64,000 bases of DNA from Deinococcus sp. YIM 134068 (GCF_036543075.1 NZ_JAZHPF010000012.1:1-64000), one strand, 5' to 3'. Positions 10,273 to 24,098 are shown, counted from the first letter of the stretch. The notes: generated from the sequence alone by a model not told the origin. Numbers and translations: made by a program.

Positions 10273-11061
10273 CTACCCCTCCGGCAGCCAGCGCCGCAGC
10301 AGGCGGGGCACCCCCTCCACCGCCACGACCACGAGCAGCGCATACCGCAGCGCCCGCACGAGGCCGAGGTCTCGGACCTCCTGCGGCAGGGCGCTCAACC
10401 CGAAGTACACGGCGAAGACGACGAGCAGGCCGACGAGGGCGACGATGAGACGGCCCGTCACATCACCTGGGGGCCGGAAGGTGGGCCGCGCGAACCAGAA
10501 CCCGGCGAGCATCCCCAGCGCCGCGCCGTACTCGCGTGGGGTGCCCGTCGGCAGGAACGCCGCGAGCAGCAGGACGACGGCGGGAATGAGCCAGCGCATT
10601 GCCCCCTCCTGCGGGAAGTGACCCCGCGCCGCCAGCCCCGCGAAGGCCGCCCCGAGCAGCAGGCCCACGATCACGTCGCTGGGGAAGTGGACGTTCAGGA
10701 CCAGCCGGGAAGCCGAGATCAGGGCGATCAGAAGCAGGGAGCCGATCCACACCCCCCTTCTCCCGATCTGCGCCGCGATCCCGCCCCACAAGGTTGCCGC
10801 CATCTGCGCGTGGCCGCTGGGCAGGCCGGGACCGCCCGCCGTCGCCCGCGCCGCCTCGCTCGCCGCGCCGGGGTCGTTCGTGAAGGGGCGCGGCAGGTCC
10901 AGCCCGAACTTCAGCGCCGTGTTGACCACGTAGGACAGGGCGAAGGCCACCCCCAGGTCCCGCCCCCCGCGCGGGCGGACGAGCCACATATACAGCGCGA
11001 GGGCCACGATGAACACCTCGTCGCGGCCCAGGTTGGTGACGAGCAACCAGAAGGACTCCAT
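10273..11061 (-). CDS. PAP2-family membrane phosphatase
   Basis: Several membrane segments surround the three-part PAP2 motif: KFGLDLPRP (KX6RP), LPSGHAQ (PSGH), and [12 protein letters not shown] (SRX5HX3D). All catalytic residues (Lys, Arg, Ser, both His and the Asp) are present, so an active lipid-phosphate or undecaprenyl-diphosphate phosphatase is expected. Additional C-terminal membrane spans ([20 protein letters not shown] and a further pair) make it longer (262 aa) than the minimal domain. It is divergent from the ABC ATPase gene, with only 65 bases between the two starts. Confidence 0.9.
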   Translation of the reverse strand: MESFWLLVTNLGRDEVFIVALALYMWLVRPRGGRDLGVAFALSYVVNTALKFGLDLPRPFTNDPGAASEAARATAGGPGLPSGHAQMAATLWGGIAAQIGRRGVWIGSLLLIALISASRLVLNVHFPSDVIVGLLLGAAFAGLAARGHFPQEGAMRWLIPAVVLLLAAFLPTGTPREYGAALGMLAGFWFARPTFRPPGDVTGRLIVALVGLLVVFAVYFGLSALPQEVRDLGLVRALRYALLVVVAVEGVPRLLRRWLPEG

Positions 11062-11113
11062 GACATGTAGTGTGACAAGGATTTCGTTTAACGGTGCGGG
11101 GAGGTCCGGCGTC

Positions 11114-11119
11114 TACACT
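11114..11119 (+). promoter_or_regulatory. -10 box of the ABC ATPase gene
   Basis: TACACT ends 7 nt before ATG 11127, predicting a leaderless mRNA. This decides against the in-frame GTG at 11094. Confidence 0.6.
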
Positions 11120-11126
11120 GGGGGGC

Positions 11127-12728
<1,602 letters not shown>

Positions 12729-12746
12729 GGAAGGGGGAAAAGGAGG

Positions 12747-12774
12747 GGGGCCGCCTCGCGGGTGGGGCGGCCCC
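12747..12774 (+). terminator. GC-rich hairpin between convergent genes
   Basis: GGGGCCGCC (12747-12755) pairs with GGCGGCCCC (12766-12774). The T-run is weak on the plus strand (TTCGACTGTT) and short on the minus strand (CCTCCTTTT). It lies between the ends of the ABC ATPase gene and the lipoprotein gene and could serve both. Confidence 0.6.
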
Positions 12775-12789
12775 TTCGACTGTTAGGGG

Positions 12790-13293
12790 TTAGATGCAGT
12801 CCACGACCGGGAAGACGTAGGAGGAGTATTGGACGGTGCCCGCGTTCCCCTGGCTATCCACCGTGCGAACCCCGAGGCGCGTGTAACCCTTGATGTCCAC
12901 GTTGGTCACGGGCGTGACGATGATCGCCTGGGGCTTGACCTTGAGGGGTGCCGTGTACGCCCCGATGGTGAAGAGCAGGGCCGCGTTGCCGCCCGGCGTG
13001 CCGCTCACGTCGTAGGTGGCGAGCGACCGGCCCTCCCCGTAATACTGCCCGGAGGCCACCAGATTGATCGCCTGGGTGCCCGCCAGCCAGCTCACGTTGA
13101 GTTCCACGTCTGTGTTCGTGTTGTCGCAGATGACGTAGGTGCCCGCGCTCAGGGTAGCGCCCGTGCTCTGGTCCCTGACATCAGTGGCGAGCTGGTACTC
13201 GCTGCGGATGCCCCGCGTGTCGTCCACCGACACCCCACCGCAACTCGCCAGCACCGCGCTCAGGCCGACCGCTCCCAACAGCAGTTTGTTCAT
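12790..13293 (-). CDS. Predicted lipoprotein of unknown function
   Basis: The N-terminus MNKLLLGAVGLSAVLASCGG is a lipoprotein signal peptide with lipobox LASC. The mature part (about 148 aa) looks all-beta, with a Cys pair (VICDNTN and the terminal VVDCI) that could form a disulphide, and a region resembling an immunoglobulin-like fold (SYVFPVVDCI at the end). No family is recognised. A GTG three codons upstream (13302) is possible, but the ATG at 13293 gives the cleaner signal peptide. It faces the ABC ATPase gene convergently. Confidence 0.75.
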   Translation of the reverse strand: MNKLLLGAVGLSAVLASCGGVSVDDTRGIRSEYQLATDVRDQSTGATLSAGTYVICDNTNTDVELNVSWLAGTQAINLVASGQYYGEGRSLATYDVSGTPGGNAALLFTIGAYTAPLKVKPQAIIVTPVTNVDIKGYTRLGVRTVDSQGNAGTVQYSSYVFPVVDCI

Positions 13294-13418
13294 AAGCCTC
13301 ACTGTGGCTGTTCAAACTGACCCCGGCGTGATGGGACCTTGAGCGTTCGTGAGGGGAACACAAATACAGCGGGAGGCGGGGAGAAACACACCCCTGCCTC
13401 CTGCTTTCCCTACGCGCC

Positions 13419-14798
<1,380 letters not shown>

Positions 14799-14985
14799 GG
14801 CTGTACCTTCATGTTCTGCGCCTCCTGGGCCTGACGGAGGGATTCCGGGGCCTCTTCTCCCGCGAGGAGGCCTGAAGCCCTCACCCGCGAACGTTGGAAA
14901 GTTTAGCGCGGAGGCTCGGGGTGTAGTAGGAAGGGTCCTCAAAGGGAGTCAGGACAGAATCAGCGGTCGCCCCCTACCGTGGTTC

Positions 14986-15554
14986 ATGCGTCTCCTGGCC
15001 CTGTCGTTGGTGTCTCTGCTCGCCGTCGCTCAGGCGACCACCTGGGGCCGCCTCAACCTCGGTTGATCGGCTCGGAGGACAGCCCCTACAGGTTCAAGAT
15101 CATCCCGCTCAGAGTGACTGTGAACCGCGCGGTTACGTTTGAGGGACGCGGTGAACTCGTCCAACTCCTGCCAGGCGGACAACTCAAGACCCTGTGGAAG
15201 AGCAGGCTCCCTGCCTTTCCTCACAAAGTTTTCCTCAGTTCTCAAGGCCACGTCGTCCTGCTGGACACCCATGCGGGAAGCGGGCAGGGCAAGAACGCCC
15301 TCGTCATCTATAGTTCACGGGGAGAGTTGATTGCCAACTACGACTTCAACACCGTTGTTCCCGATGTGGATGACCGGAAGCGCTTCTACTACGCCTTGAG
15401 CGGGTTTTATCTCTCCAGCGTCTACACGGTGAGGTGGGCGACCTATGCCGGGGTGCCTCACCTCACCCTCCGCGACCGGGACGGCAAGGGGCCGACGATC
15501 AACCTCACGACGGGCGAATTCAAAACAGTCTGGAACGGGCAGAGCCGCCGCTGA
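14986..15554 (+). pseudogene. Exported protein gene with an internal frameshift
   Basis: The first frame encodes a clean signal peptide (MRLLALSLVSLLAVAQATTW) and stops after 26 codons at 15066. An open continuation in the next frame runs from about 15060 to 15554, starting GSEDSPYRFKIIPLRVTVNR and reading as a beta-rich exported protein (VFLSSQGHVVLLDTHAGSGQ). Joining them needs one added base near 15056-15068. The start of the first frame is supported by TACCGT (14975-14980) 5 nt before ATG, so the signal peptide is real and the break is not an annotation error. The continuation's own upstream ATG (14979) would give no signal peptide. It may be a pseudogene or a sequencing error. Confidence 0.65.
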
Positions 15555-15569
15555 GACGCACTCTGCCCC

Positions 15570-16790
<1,221 letters not shown>

Positions 16791-16855
16791 GGGTCACAGT
16801 ACGGCCCGAAGGTGAGTTGGGTTGCGCCGGGTGAGGCGGTGAGGCGGGCCGCCCC

Positions 16856-16861
16856 TATACT
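16856..16861 (+). promoter_or_regulatory. -10 box of gatC-serS
   Basis: TATACT, a perfect Deinococcus-style TANNNT box, ends 7 nt before the gatC ATG, predicting a leaderless transcript for the gatC-serS operon. Confidence 0.65.
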
Positions 16862-16868
16862 CCTTGCC

Positions 16869-17158
16869 ATGATCGACGCGGCCCAACTTGACCACCTCGC
16901 GCTCCTCGCGCGGCTGGAACTCACGCCAGAGGAGCGTGAGGCCATGCGAGCGGACCTCAACAGCATCCTGGGCTACTTCGAGCAACTTCGCGCTGTGGAC
17001 ACGGACGGCGTGGAGGAGATGCAGCGCCCCGTGGACCTCGTGAACGTGCTGCGCGAGGACGTGCCCGGCGAACGGTTCGGCCCCGAGGTGGTCGCCGCCC
17101 TCGCCCCCGAGATGGAAGGCGGCTTCGTGCGCGTGCCCCGAACGGTGGAGCAGGACTG

Positions 17159-17159
<1 letters not shown>
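16869..17159 (+). CDS. gatC: Aspartyl/glutamyl-tRNA amidotransferase subunit C
   Basis: A 96-aa protein matching GatC throughout: [20 protein letters not shown], the [11 protein letters not shown] helix, [20 protein letters not shown], and the acidic C-terminal hook [19 protein letters not shown]. GatC stabilises the GatCAB complex that converts Asp/Glu mischarged on tRNA-Asn/Gln. The gatA and gatB genes are not adjacent. The ATG is preceded by a leaderless -10 box. Its stop overlaps the serS start (TGATG), so translation is coupled. Confidence 0.95.
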
Positions 17160-18436
<1,277 letters not shown>

Positions 18437-18450
18437 GCCGCGACTTCCAG

Positions 18451-18574
18451 TAAGATCAAGGGGTCCCGCAAGGGACGGGGCGCATGACAACCGGGGAAAG
18501 TGCAGAGGGACCAACACCGGACGTGGAAGCGCCCGGATCGTGACTCCGGGCGCTTCAGAAAGGGGGTGGTGGCT
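18451..18574 (+). promoter_or_regulatory. Structured leader upstream of micro-ORFs
   Basis: A TAAGAT box at 18451-18456 would start an RNA near 18463. The RNA would then begin with GTCCC-GCAA-GGGAC, a tetraloop hairpin (18463-18476). A second, 12-bp perfect hairpin, GAAGCGCCCGGA/TCCGGGCGCTTC (18526-18537 with 18545-18556), has a 7-nt loop containing the stop codon of the first micro-ORF. No T-run follows, so it is not a terminator. It lies immediately before the Shine-Dalgarno site (AAAGGGGG) of the second micro-ORF. Confidence 0.55.
18484..18543 (+). CDS. Micro-ORF, 19 aa, in the structured leader
   Basis: The frame reads MTTGESAEGPTPDVEAPGS, with an AGGGACGGGG purine stretch as a ribosome site just upstream. 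It is acidic and has no recognisable domain. Its TGA lies in the loop of the 12-bp hairpin. Whether it is translated is not known; the position suggests a leader peptide for the following micro-ORF. Confidence 0.35.
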   Translation: MTTGESAEGPTPDVEAPGS

Positions 18575-18706
18575 GTGGCTAGACACCGCAAGCCTACCAA
18601 AAAACCCCGCCGGAAGCCACTGAAGCCTGCTGAAATCGCCGTGATCCTTACGGCGATGGGTGCGGCGCTCAGTGGGCTGGCGGCCCTCATTCAAGCCCTG
18701 AGGTAA
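18575..18706 (+). CDS. Small basic single-pass membrane peptide, 43 aa
   Basis: The GTG at 18575 is chosen for the AAAGGGGG site 8 nt upstream; two more GTGs lie at 18566 and 18569. The peptide has a very basic N-terminus (ARHRKPTKKPRRKPLKPAE) and then one hydrophobic helix (IAVILTAMGAALSGLAALIQ) ending ALR. This is the architecture of small membrane toxins or leader-regulated membrane peptides. I do not recognise a family. It follows serS on the same strand but seems to have its own structured leader. Confidence 0.55.
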   Translation: MARHRKPTKKPRRKPLKPAEIAVILTAMGAALSGLAALIQALR

Positions 18707-18850
18707 AGCCCTCTCGCTGCCCCGGTTGCGCCCTTTTCCTCTCCGCTATCGGGGCGTCAGGTCGGTCGGCCTGGCGTCTTTTCGTGCGGTCCCGGCCAGT
18801 CGGGGGCGGGATGAAAGGTTTCCCCCGTCGCCCTCCTCCCCCCGACCCCT

Positions 18851-18856
18851 TAGCCT
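18851..18856 (+). promoter_or_regulatory. -10 box fixing the start of the protease-endonuclease gene
   Basis: TAGCCT ends 7 nt before ATG 18864, making this the leaderless start rather than in-frame ATG codons further upstream. Confidence 0.6.
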
Positions 18857-18863
18857 GGGCCGC

Positions 18864-20819
18864 ATGGACACTCCGCGTGACGTACTGGCGCAGACGCAGG
18901 CCCGCTTCCTCGGACGGGACCACGAGCGGGCGGATACCCGCGAGCGCCTGAACGTGGGCGGCCCCCTTGCTGCCGACTCCGAGGCCCGCGCCCTGACCCG
19001 CCTCACCCGCCTCGGCGTGCCCCTGCCCGACGCGCGCTCGCTCGCCGAGGGCCACGAGGACGGGCGGAGCATCGCGGCCCGGATGCCGGAGGACACCCGG
19101 CTCGGCCTGGAGCGGCTGCTGGGGAGGAATGACCTGCTCGGCGTCGCCTACCTCGACCTCGCCCGAAGCGCGGCGCGGGCGGTGGGGCGCGTCGTGCTGC
19201 GTGGCGCGTCGGGGCGGACGGTGGGCTACGGCACGGGCTGGCTATGCGGCCCCCATACCCTCCTGACCAACCAGCATGTGCTGGAGGATGCACAGGACGC
19301 GCGCACGGCGGTCGTCGAGTTCGACTACGAGTTGCGCGCGGACGGCACCCCATCCCGTTCTGTGACCCTCAGCCTTGACCCCGACACGCTCTTCCTGACC
19401 TCGGAGGCGCTGGATTACGCGCTCGTCGCCGTGCAGGGCGACACTTCCCCCTTCGGGTGGCTGCCGCTGATCGGCACGACGGGCAAGGTGCTCGTGGGCG
19501 AGGCGCTGAGCATCGTCCAGCACCCCGGCGGTGAGCCGAAGCAGGTCGCGCTGCGCGAGAACCGGCTGGTCGATCTGCTGCCCGACTTCCTGCACTACGA
19601 GACGGACACGGCACCGGGATCGAGCGGCAGCCCCGTCTTCAACGACGCGTGGGAGGTCGTGGCCCTGCACCACAGCGGCGTTCCCCGCACCGACGGTCAG
19701 GGCCGGACCCTGCGCCGCGACGGCCAGCCCGCCCGGCCCGGCGACCCCGACACGGTGATCGACTGGATCGCCAACGAGGGCGTGCGCGTCAGCCGCATCG
19801 TGGAGGACTTGCGGACCCGCCCGGACGCGGTGGGCAATCCCCTCGTCGCCGGGGTGCTGGCCGCCAACCGCCCGCCCGTGGTCGGTGCCCCGTCCGTCCA
19901 GCCCAGCCCCTCCTCCCCGACCGAGGCCGCCCGCGTGCTGGACCTCGGCACCCTGACCCCCGGCGCGGACGGCGCGGTGAGCCTGCCCGTGACCCTGCGG
20001 CTGCGCGTAGGCGGCGAGGCGAAGCAGCCCACGCCCCCAACCCCCGCGCCCGGCGACCGCCCCTACCTCGACCCGCAGGACGACGAGCGCGCGGCGGCCT
20101 ACTACGCCGACCTTCCAACCGGCACCCCCCAGGCCCGCTTCCTCGCCCTCTCGGAACTCGTGACGCGGACGCACACGCGCAAACCGGGCTATGACCCGTC
20201 GGACGAGGTGTACCCCTGGGTGGACCTCTGGCCCGACGGACGGCTGCGGAGCCTCTACAGCGGACGCGAGCACGCGCCGGACGAGTTCATCGCCGCCGAC
20301 CGCGCCGCGCGGGAGCGCCGCCTGACGCTAGCCGCCCGCGAGGGGCTGGGGGCGGACACGCTGGAGGACGCCTTCCCGTACAACTGCGAACACGTCGTTC
20401 CCCAGTCGTGGTTCGGCAAGCGCGAGCCGATGCGCGGCGACCTCCACCATCTCTTCGCCTGCGAACCTGACTGCAACTCCTTCCGGGGCAACACGCCCTA
20501 CTTCGACTTCCCCGACTACGGCGAGGCCCTGCGGAGCGACTGCGGCAGGCGTGAACCCGGCGAGTTCGAACCTGCCCACGGCAAGGGGGCCGCCGCCCGC
20601 GCGACCCTCTACTTCCTGCTGCGGTATCCCGGCGTGGTGCGTCAATACGGCGAACGCCACCTCCAGACCCTTCTCGCGTGGCACACGGGCAACCCGCCCG
20701 GCGACTGGGAGCGTCACCGCAACGCCGCCATTTTCGAGCAGCAGGGCAACCGCAACCCGTTGATCGACCGCCCGGAGTGGGGCGCGGAGGTGGATTTCAC
20801 GGAGGGGCTGGGGCGGTAG
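18864..20819 (+). CDS. Trypsin-like serine protease fused to endonuclease I
   Basis: A 651-aa two-enzyme fusion. Residues 1-110 have no recognised domain. Residues of about 115-300 form a V8/trypsin-like peptidase: His138 in LLTNQHVLED, Asp184 in ALDYALVAVQG, and Ser254 in GSSGSPVFND, so the triad is complete. After a Pro-rich linker (QPTPPTPAPGDRPYLDP) residues of about 430-645 match endonuclease I (EndA/NucM): NCEHVVPQSWF with the catalytic His510, DLHHLFACEPDCNSFRGN, and FEQQGNRNPLIDRPEWG. There is no signal peptide, although EndA relatives are usually exported. No nearby inhibitor or partner gene is obvious. A conflict or defence role is inference. Confidence 0.88.
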   Translation: MDTPRDVLAQTQARFLGRDHERADTRERLNVGGPLAADSEARALTRLTRLGVPLPDARSLAEGHEDGRSIAARMPEDTRLGLERLLGRNDLLGVAYLDLARSAARAVGRVVLRGASGRTVGYGTGWLCGPHTLLTNQHVLEDAQDARTAVVEFDYELRADGTPSRSVTLSLDPDTLFLTSEALDYALVAVQGDTSPFGWLPLIGTTGKVLVGEALSIVQHPGGEPKQVALRENRLVDLLPDFLHYETDTAPGSSGSPVFNDAWEVVALHHSGVPRTDGQGRTLRRDGQPARPGDPDTVIDWIANEGVRVSRIVEDLRTRPDAVGNPLVAGVLAANRPPVVGAPSVQPSPSSPTEAARVLDLGTLTPGADGAVSLPVTLRLRVGGEAKQPTPPTPAPGDRPYLDPQDDERAAAYYADLPTGTPQARFLALSELVTRTHTRKPGYDPSDEVYPWVDLWPDGRLRSLYSGREHAPDEFIAADRAARERRLTLAAREGLGADTLEDAFPYNCEHVVPQSWFGKREPMRGDLHHLFACEPDCNSFRGNTPYFDFPDYGEALRSDCGRREPGEFEPAHGKGAAARATLYFLLRYPGVVRQYGERHLQTLLAWHTGNPPGDWERHRNAAIFEQQGNRNPLIDRPEWGAEVDFTEGLGR

Positions 20820-20889
20820 GGCGTTGAGCTACCTTCACCCCCCGTTCTGAACGGCCTTCGGCTGCGGACGGGAACGCTACCCTGCCCCC

Positions 20890-21294
<405 letters not shown>

Positions 21295-21316
21295 GTGTCT
21301 TTAAACTCTCGTGTTT

Positions 21317-21345
21317 TGCTGGAAGCTGGCGGCTGGCCGCTCCCC
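21317..21345. repeat. Stuttering run S4 (GCTGGMGGCTGG words)
   Basis: A single-armed run (GCTGGAAGCTGGCGGCTGG) between two convergent genes. No full second arm is seen. Confidence 0.4.
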
Positions 21346-21347
21346 TG

Positions 21348-21641
21348 CTACGCGCTCAGCGGCAGCACGAAGGCGCGGGCCTTCATCTGTTCGTCCTCAC
21401 GGGGACGCAGCACGAGAACGCTCACGCTGGCGTCGGGGCGCAGCAGGTAGGGAAGCCAGGTGTGGAAGAGGGTGTGGACCGCCCGCCGCGCCTGCTCGTC
21501 GGCGTCGGCCTGAACGAGGTCTCGCAGCACGAGGACGGCCTCGTCCTCCCCGGCGCTCAGCCACACGTCCACCACGCCCACACGGTCCACGCCCCGGTGG
21601 TCGCGGTATTCGAAGTGGTGGGCACGCCTGAGTTGCTGCAT
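21348..21641 (-). CDS. Hypothetical protein, 97 aa
   Basis: The frame reads MQQLRRAHHFEYRDHRGVDR and continues with VVDVWLSAGEDEAVLVLRDL and LHTWLPYLL-like helices, ending AFVLPLSA. The GAGAGGA before the ATG is very close for a ribosome site, so the start may be one or two codons off. It is a small alpha/beta protein with no signal or membrane segment. It is unrecognised. It is convergent with the gene before it and divergent from the gene at 21817. Confidence 0.55.
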   Translation of the reverse strand: MQQLRRAHHFEYRDHRGVDRVGVVDVWLSAGEDEAVLVLRDLVQADADEQARRAVHTLFHTWLPYLLRPDASVSVLVLRPREDEQMKARAFVLPLSA

Positions 21642-21816
21642 TCCTCTCACTCCTCCAGTGGCAAAAGACCCGCCTCGGTCCGTCCCCGGCCTCGGCACCG
21701 CTGAGCTTTCGCGCTGGGCACAGCCTAGAGGCCCGCCCAGTGTCCTTTGTCCCACCTCCCCCGTCGGGGGGTGCGGCGTGCCAAACTCAAGGAAAGCTCA
21801 AGCGTTACCCTGCGGC

Positions 21817-22026
21817 ATGGCCGCCATCGTCATCACTTACACCGACGGCAAGACCTTCCGGCTGGAGGGCGTCACGAACGCCGACGCCACCGCCTCCCGC
21901 GCCGCCTTCGAGGGGCCGGGCAACGCGCTGAACGTGGCCTTCCGCGAGAACGGGCAAAGCCGCGTGGCCCGCATCCCCAAGACGATGATCCGGTCGTTCG
22001 AGACGGAGCTGGACTCCGGAAGCTGA
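21817..22026 (+). CDS. Small hypothetical protein, 69 aa
   Basis: The frame reads MAAIVITYTDGKTFRLEGVT, then NADATASRAAFEGPGNALNV and RIPKTMIRSFETELDSGS. It is a compact beta-rich protein. The ATG follows a TACCCT box (21806-21811) by 5 nt, so it is leaderless. No family is recognised. Confidence 0.65.
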   Translation: MAAIVITYTDGKTFRLEGVTNADATASRAAFEGPGNALNVAFRENGQSRVARIPKTMIRSFETELDSGS

Positions 22027-22048
22027 CGGAGGACAGCTGTGGTCCATG

Positions 22049-22078
22049 AGTCGCCAGTCGCCAGCTTCCAGTCGCCAG
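22049..22078. repeat. Stuttering run S5 (GTCGCCAG words)
   Basis: AGTCGCCAGTCGCCAGCTTC and one further copy form a run after the 69-aa gene. A very similar run is at 24924-24951. No second arm of matching length is present. Confidence 0.5.
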
Positions 22079-22193
22079 AGAGCCTCTTTTGTCTTCTGAT
22101 GTCTTCTGACGTTTTTCACTTTCCCCAGTGGCAGAACATTCACAGCCCGCGACTCCGGGCCGCCGCTCACGGTGTCGCCGCCGCCCGCCTTCC

Positions 22194-22199
22194 TACAAT
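22194..22199 (+). promoter_or_regulatory. -10 box fixing a GTG start
   Basis: TACAAT overlaps the in-frame ATG at 22198, which therefore could not be in the transcript. GTG 22207 lies 7 nt further on and is the expected leaderless start. Confidence 0.5.
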
Positions 22200-22206
22200 G
22201 CCCGGC

Positions 22207-22749
22207 GTGACGCGCGACGGGGCCAGTGCCAGCAGTGGGGTCAACGAGATGTTGCTGGAGTTCCAGGGGTACGTCCTCGCGTACCGCCTGCGTGCCGCCG
22301 TGGGGGGCCGGGTCGCGCCGCCCGGCGAGCCGCTGACCCTGGCCGAGTACGCGGCCCGGCGCATGGAGCGGCAGGACCTCGCGCGGGGGCTGGTGCGCCA
22401 GGGCCTCCACCCCCTGCGGATGCGGCGGCTCGACGCCCTCTCCGACGAGCTGATGTTCGGCTTCTGGCTCAACCCCTCCGAGGTCGCCGCCTTCCTGCGC
22501 GGGGCTATCCGGCAGGGAAGTCACCCCGCCCTCGGCGACCCGGACGCCTTCGCCGCCCTGCTGACGCCCGCCGAGCGCGAGCGGTTGGGGGAGACGGGCG
22601 TGCGGCTCGTGTGCGCCCACCACCTCACCTGCCTGACGCTGGCCGCGCCCATGCTCGACCCCGACGCGCTCGCGGGCGTGTGGAAGCGGGTGGAGGCAAC
22701 CACGCCGCCCCTCTTCGTGGACGAACTCGCCGCCGCCGGACGGGTGTAG
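22207..22749 (+). CDS. Hypothetical protein, 180 aa
   Basis: A mostly helical soluble protein. After VTRDGASASSGVNEMLLEFQ it contains AEYAARRMERQDLARGLVRQ, FGFWLNPSEVAAFLRG and VRLVCAHHLTCLTLAAP. I do not recognise it. The GTG start at 22207 is preferred over ATG 22198 because of the TACAAT box. The comF gene follows after a single base, so the two are one operon, and a DNA-uptake or nucleotide-salvage link is possible but unproven. Confidence 0.6.
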   Translation: MTRDGASASSGVNEMLLEFQGYVLAYRLRAAVGGRVAPPGEPLTLAEYAARRMERQDLARGLVRQGLHPLRMRRLDALSDELMFGFWLNPSEVAAFLRGAIRQGSHPALGDPDAFAALLTPAERERLGETGVRLVCAHHLTCLTLAAPMLDPDALAGVWKRVEATTPPLFVDELAAAGRV

Positions 22750-22750
22750 G

Positions 22751-23383
22751 GTGAGCGTCTTTGAGGGCCTGCTGCGCGCCCTCGTTCCCCGCTCCTGCCC
22801 CGGCTGTGACGCCCAGCTCGGGCGGGAGGCGGGACTGTGCGCCGGGTGCCGCGCCCGCCTCGTGCCCCGCGTGGAGGCGTACTCGCCGCTGTGGGCGCGG
22901 CCCGAGGGGCACCTCGTCACGCTGGGGCCGTACCGGGGCGTGACCCGGCGGGCCGTGCGGGCGCTGAAGTTCGGCGGGGCGCGCGACCTCGCGGGGGCGC
23001 TCGGCGGGGCGCTGGCGGCGGGCGTTCCGGCGGAGTGGGACGTGCGCGCGGTCGTGCCCGTGCCCCTGCATCCCAGCCGCGAGCGCGAGCGGGGGTTCAA
23101 TCAGGCCGCGCTCCTCGCCGGGGTGGTCGCCTCCGCTCTGGCTGTCCCGAGCGTGCCCGCCCTGCGCCGCACCCGCGCGACCGAGCAGCAGGCCCTCAAA
23201 CGGGCGGGCGAGCGCGGGGCCAACCTCGCCGGGGCCTTCGCCGCCGACGCCCGCCGCCTGCCGTCCGGTCCGGTCCTTTTAATTGACGACGTGATGACAA
23301 CTGGAAGCACGCTGCTCGCCTGCCGGGATGCGCTGCACGCGGCGGGGGTGCGGGAGGTGCGGTTCGCGGTGGTGGCGCGCTGA
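22751..23383 (+). CDS. comF: ComF family protein
   Basis: A 210-aa ComF-type protein, required for DNA uptake during transformation in other bacteria. The N-terminal zinc finger carries CPGCDAQL and LCAGCRARL. The phosphoribosyltransferase-like C-terminal domain has RGFNQAALLAGVVAS, the ATEQQALKRAGERGANLAGA stretch, and the PRPP-binding loop LLIDDVMTTGSTLLAC. The GTG start is 1 base after the previous stop. Deinococcus is naturally transformable, which fits. The catalytic function of the PRT domain in ComF is not established. Confidence 0.92.
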   Translation: MSVFEGLLRALVPRSCPGCDAQLGREAGLCAGCRARLVPRVEAYSPLWARPEGHLVTLGPYRGVTRRAVRALKFGGARDLAGALGGALAAGVPAEWDVRAVVPVPLHPSRERERGFNQAALLAGVVASALAVPSVPALRRTRATEQQALKRAGERGANLAGAFAADARRLPSGPVLLIDDVMTTGSTLLACRDALHAAGVREVRFAVVAR

Positions 23384-23413
23384 CGTTCCTGCCCGGATGG
23401 CTGACTCAGCCGG

Positions 23414-23515
23414 GGGCGACCCCTCCACCCCTTCGGGGCACCTCCCCTCAAAGGGAGGCAAAACAAAGGCTCCCCTTGAGGGAAGCTGTCAGCGAAGCTG
23501 ACTGAGGGGTCGCCC
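23414..23515. mobile_element. Small inverted-repeat element, 102 bp
   Basis: It has perfect 12-bp terminal inverted repeats GGGCGACCCCTC (23414-23425) and GAGGGGTCGCCC (23504-23515). Between them are several internal hairpins (for example CCCCTTCGGGG and CTGTCAGCGAAGCTGAC). It differs from the other MITE-like family in this window and occurs here once. It lies between comF and the gene at 23598. Confidence 0.7.
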
Positions 23516-23597
23516 ACCGCATCACCGCCCAACGCCTGCCCAATATCTCCCCTCCAGCGCAACGCTTCCCTCATCGCCGTGCGCTACGGTGCGGGGT

Positions 23598-24098
23598 ATG
23601 AAGTTTCCCCTCGCCCTCGCCGCTGCCCTCCTGCTGGGAGGCGCAGGTGCCCAGACGCTCGTGCCCTTCAAGGACCCCAAGTTGCCCTTCACCGTCAGTC
23701 TGCCCAAAGGGTGGCTCGGTGCCAACTTCGGCGACGGCGCGGGCGGCGTGAGCGTCGTCTCCGCGAAGACCCAGCCCGCCACCCTGATCCGGTTGCTGTT
23801 CAGCCCGAAGAACGGCAAGACGGGTGACGTGAACGCCGAGTTCGCCGGGTTCGAGTCGGGCGTGAAGGGCACGGGCGGCACGCTGAAGCAGATCAGCAGC
23901 CGTCCCGCCCGCTACGGCGGCGTGGGCGGCGTGGAGCGCGAGTACGCCCTGACGCACCCGCAGGGCAGCCTGCGCCTCCGCATCTGGTTCGGCAATGGGG
24001 CGAAGAACCTCTATTCCTTCCAGGTGACGGACACGCCCGCCCGGTTCGCGGCGAGCAACGCGCTGTTCAGCAAGGTGCTGGCGAGCGTCCGGTTCTGA
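23598..24098 (+). CDS. Predicted exported protein, 166 aa
   Basis: The signal peptide MKFPLALAAALLLGGAGAQT is followed by a single beta-rich domain (PKLPFTVSLPKGWLGANFGD and SVVSAKTQPATLIRLLFSP) resembling a PsbP/lipoprotein-like fold that begins with a 'fsv.lP.gW' strand. It ends LFSKVLASVRF. TACGGT (23585-23590) ends 7 nt before ATG 23598, fixing that start over the ATG 9 bases upstream. The function is unknown; it is probably periplasmic. Confidence 0.7.
   Translation: MKFPLALAAALLLGGAGAQTLVPFKDPKLPFTVSLPKGWLGANFGDGAGGVSVVSAKTQPATLIRLLFSPKNGKTGDVNAEFAGFESGVKGTGGTLKQISSRPARYGGVGGVEREYALTHPQGSLRLRIWFGNGAKNLYSFQVTDTPARFAASNALFSKVLASVRF

Noticed and set aside
18526..18556. 12-bp hairpin as a terminator after serS
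   Set aside because: No T-run follows; a ribosome site and ORF do.
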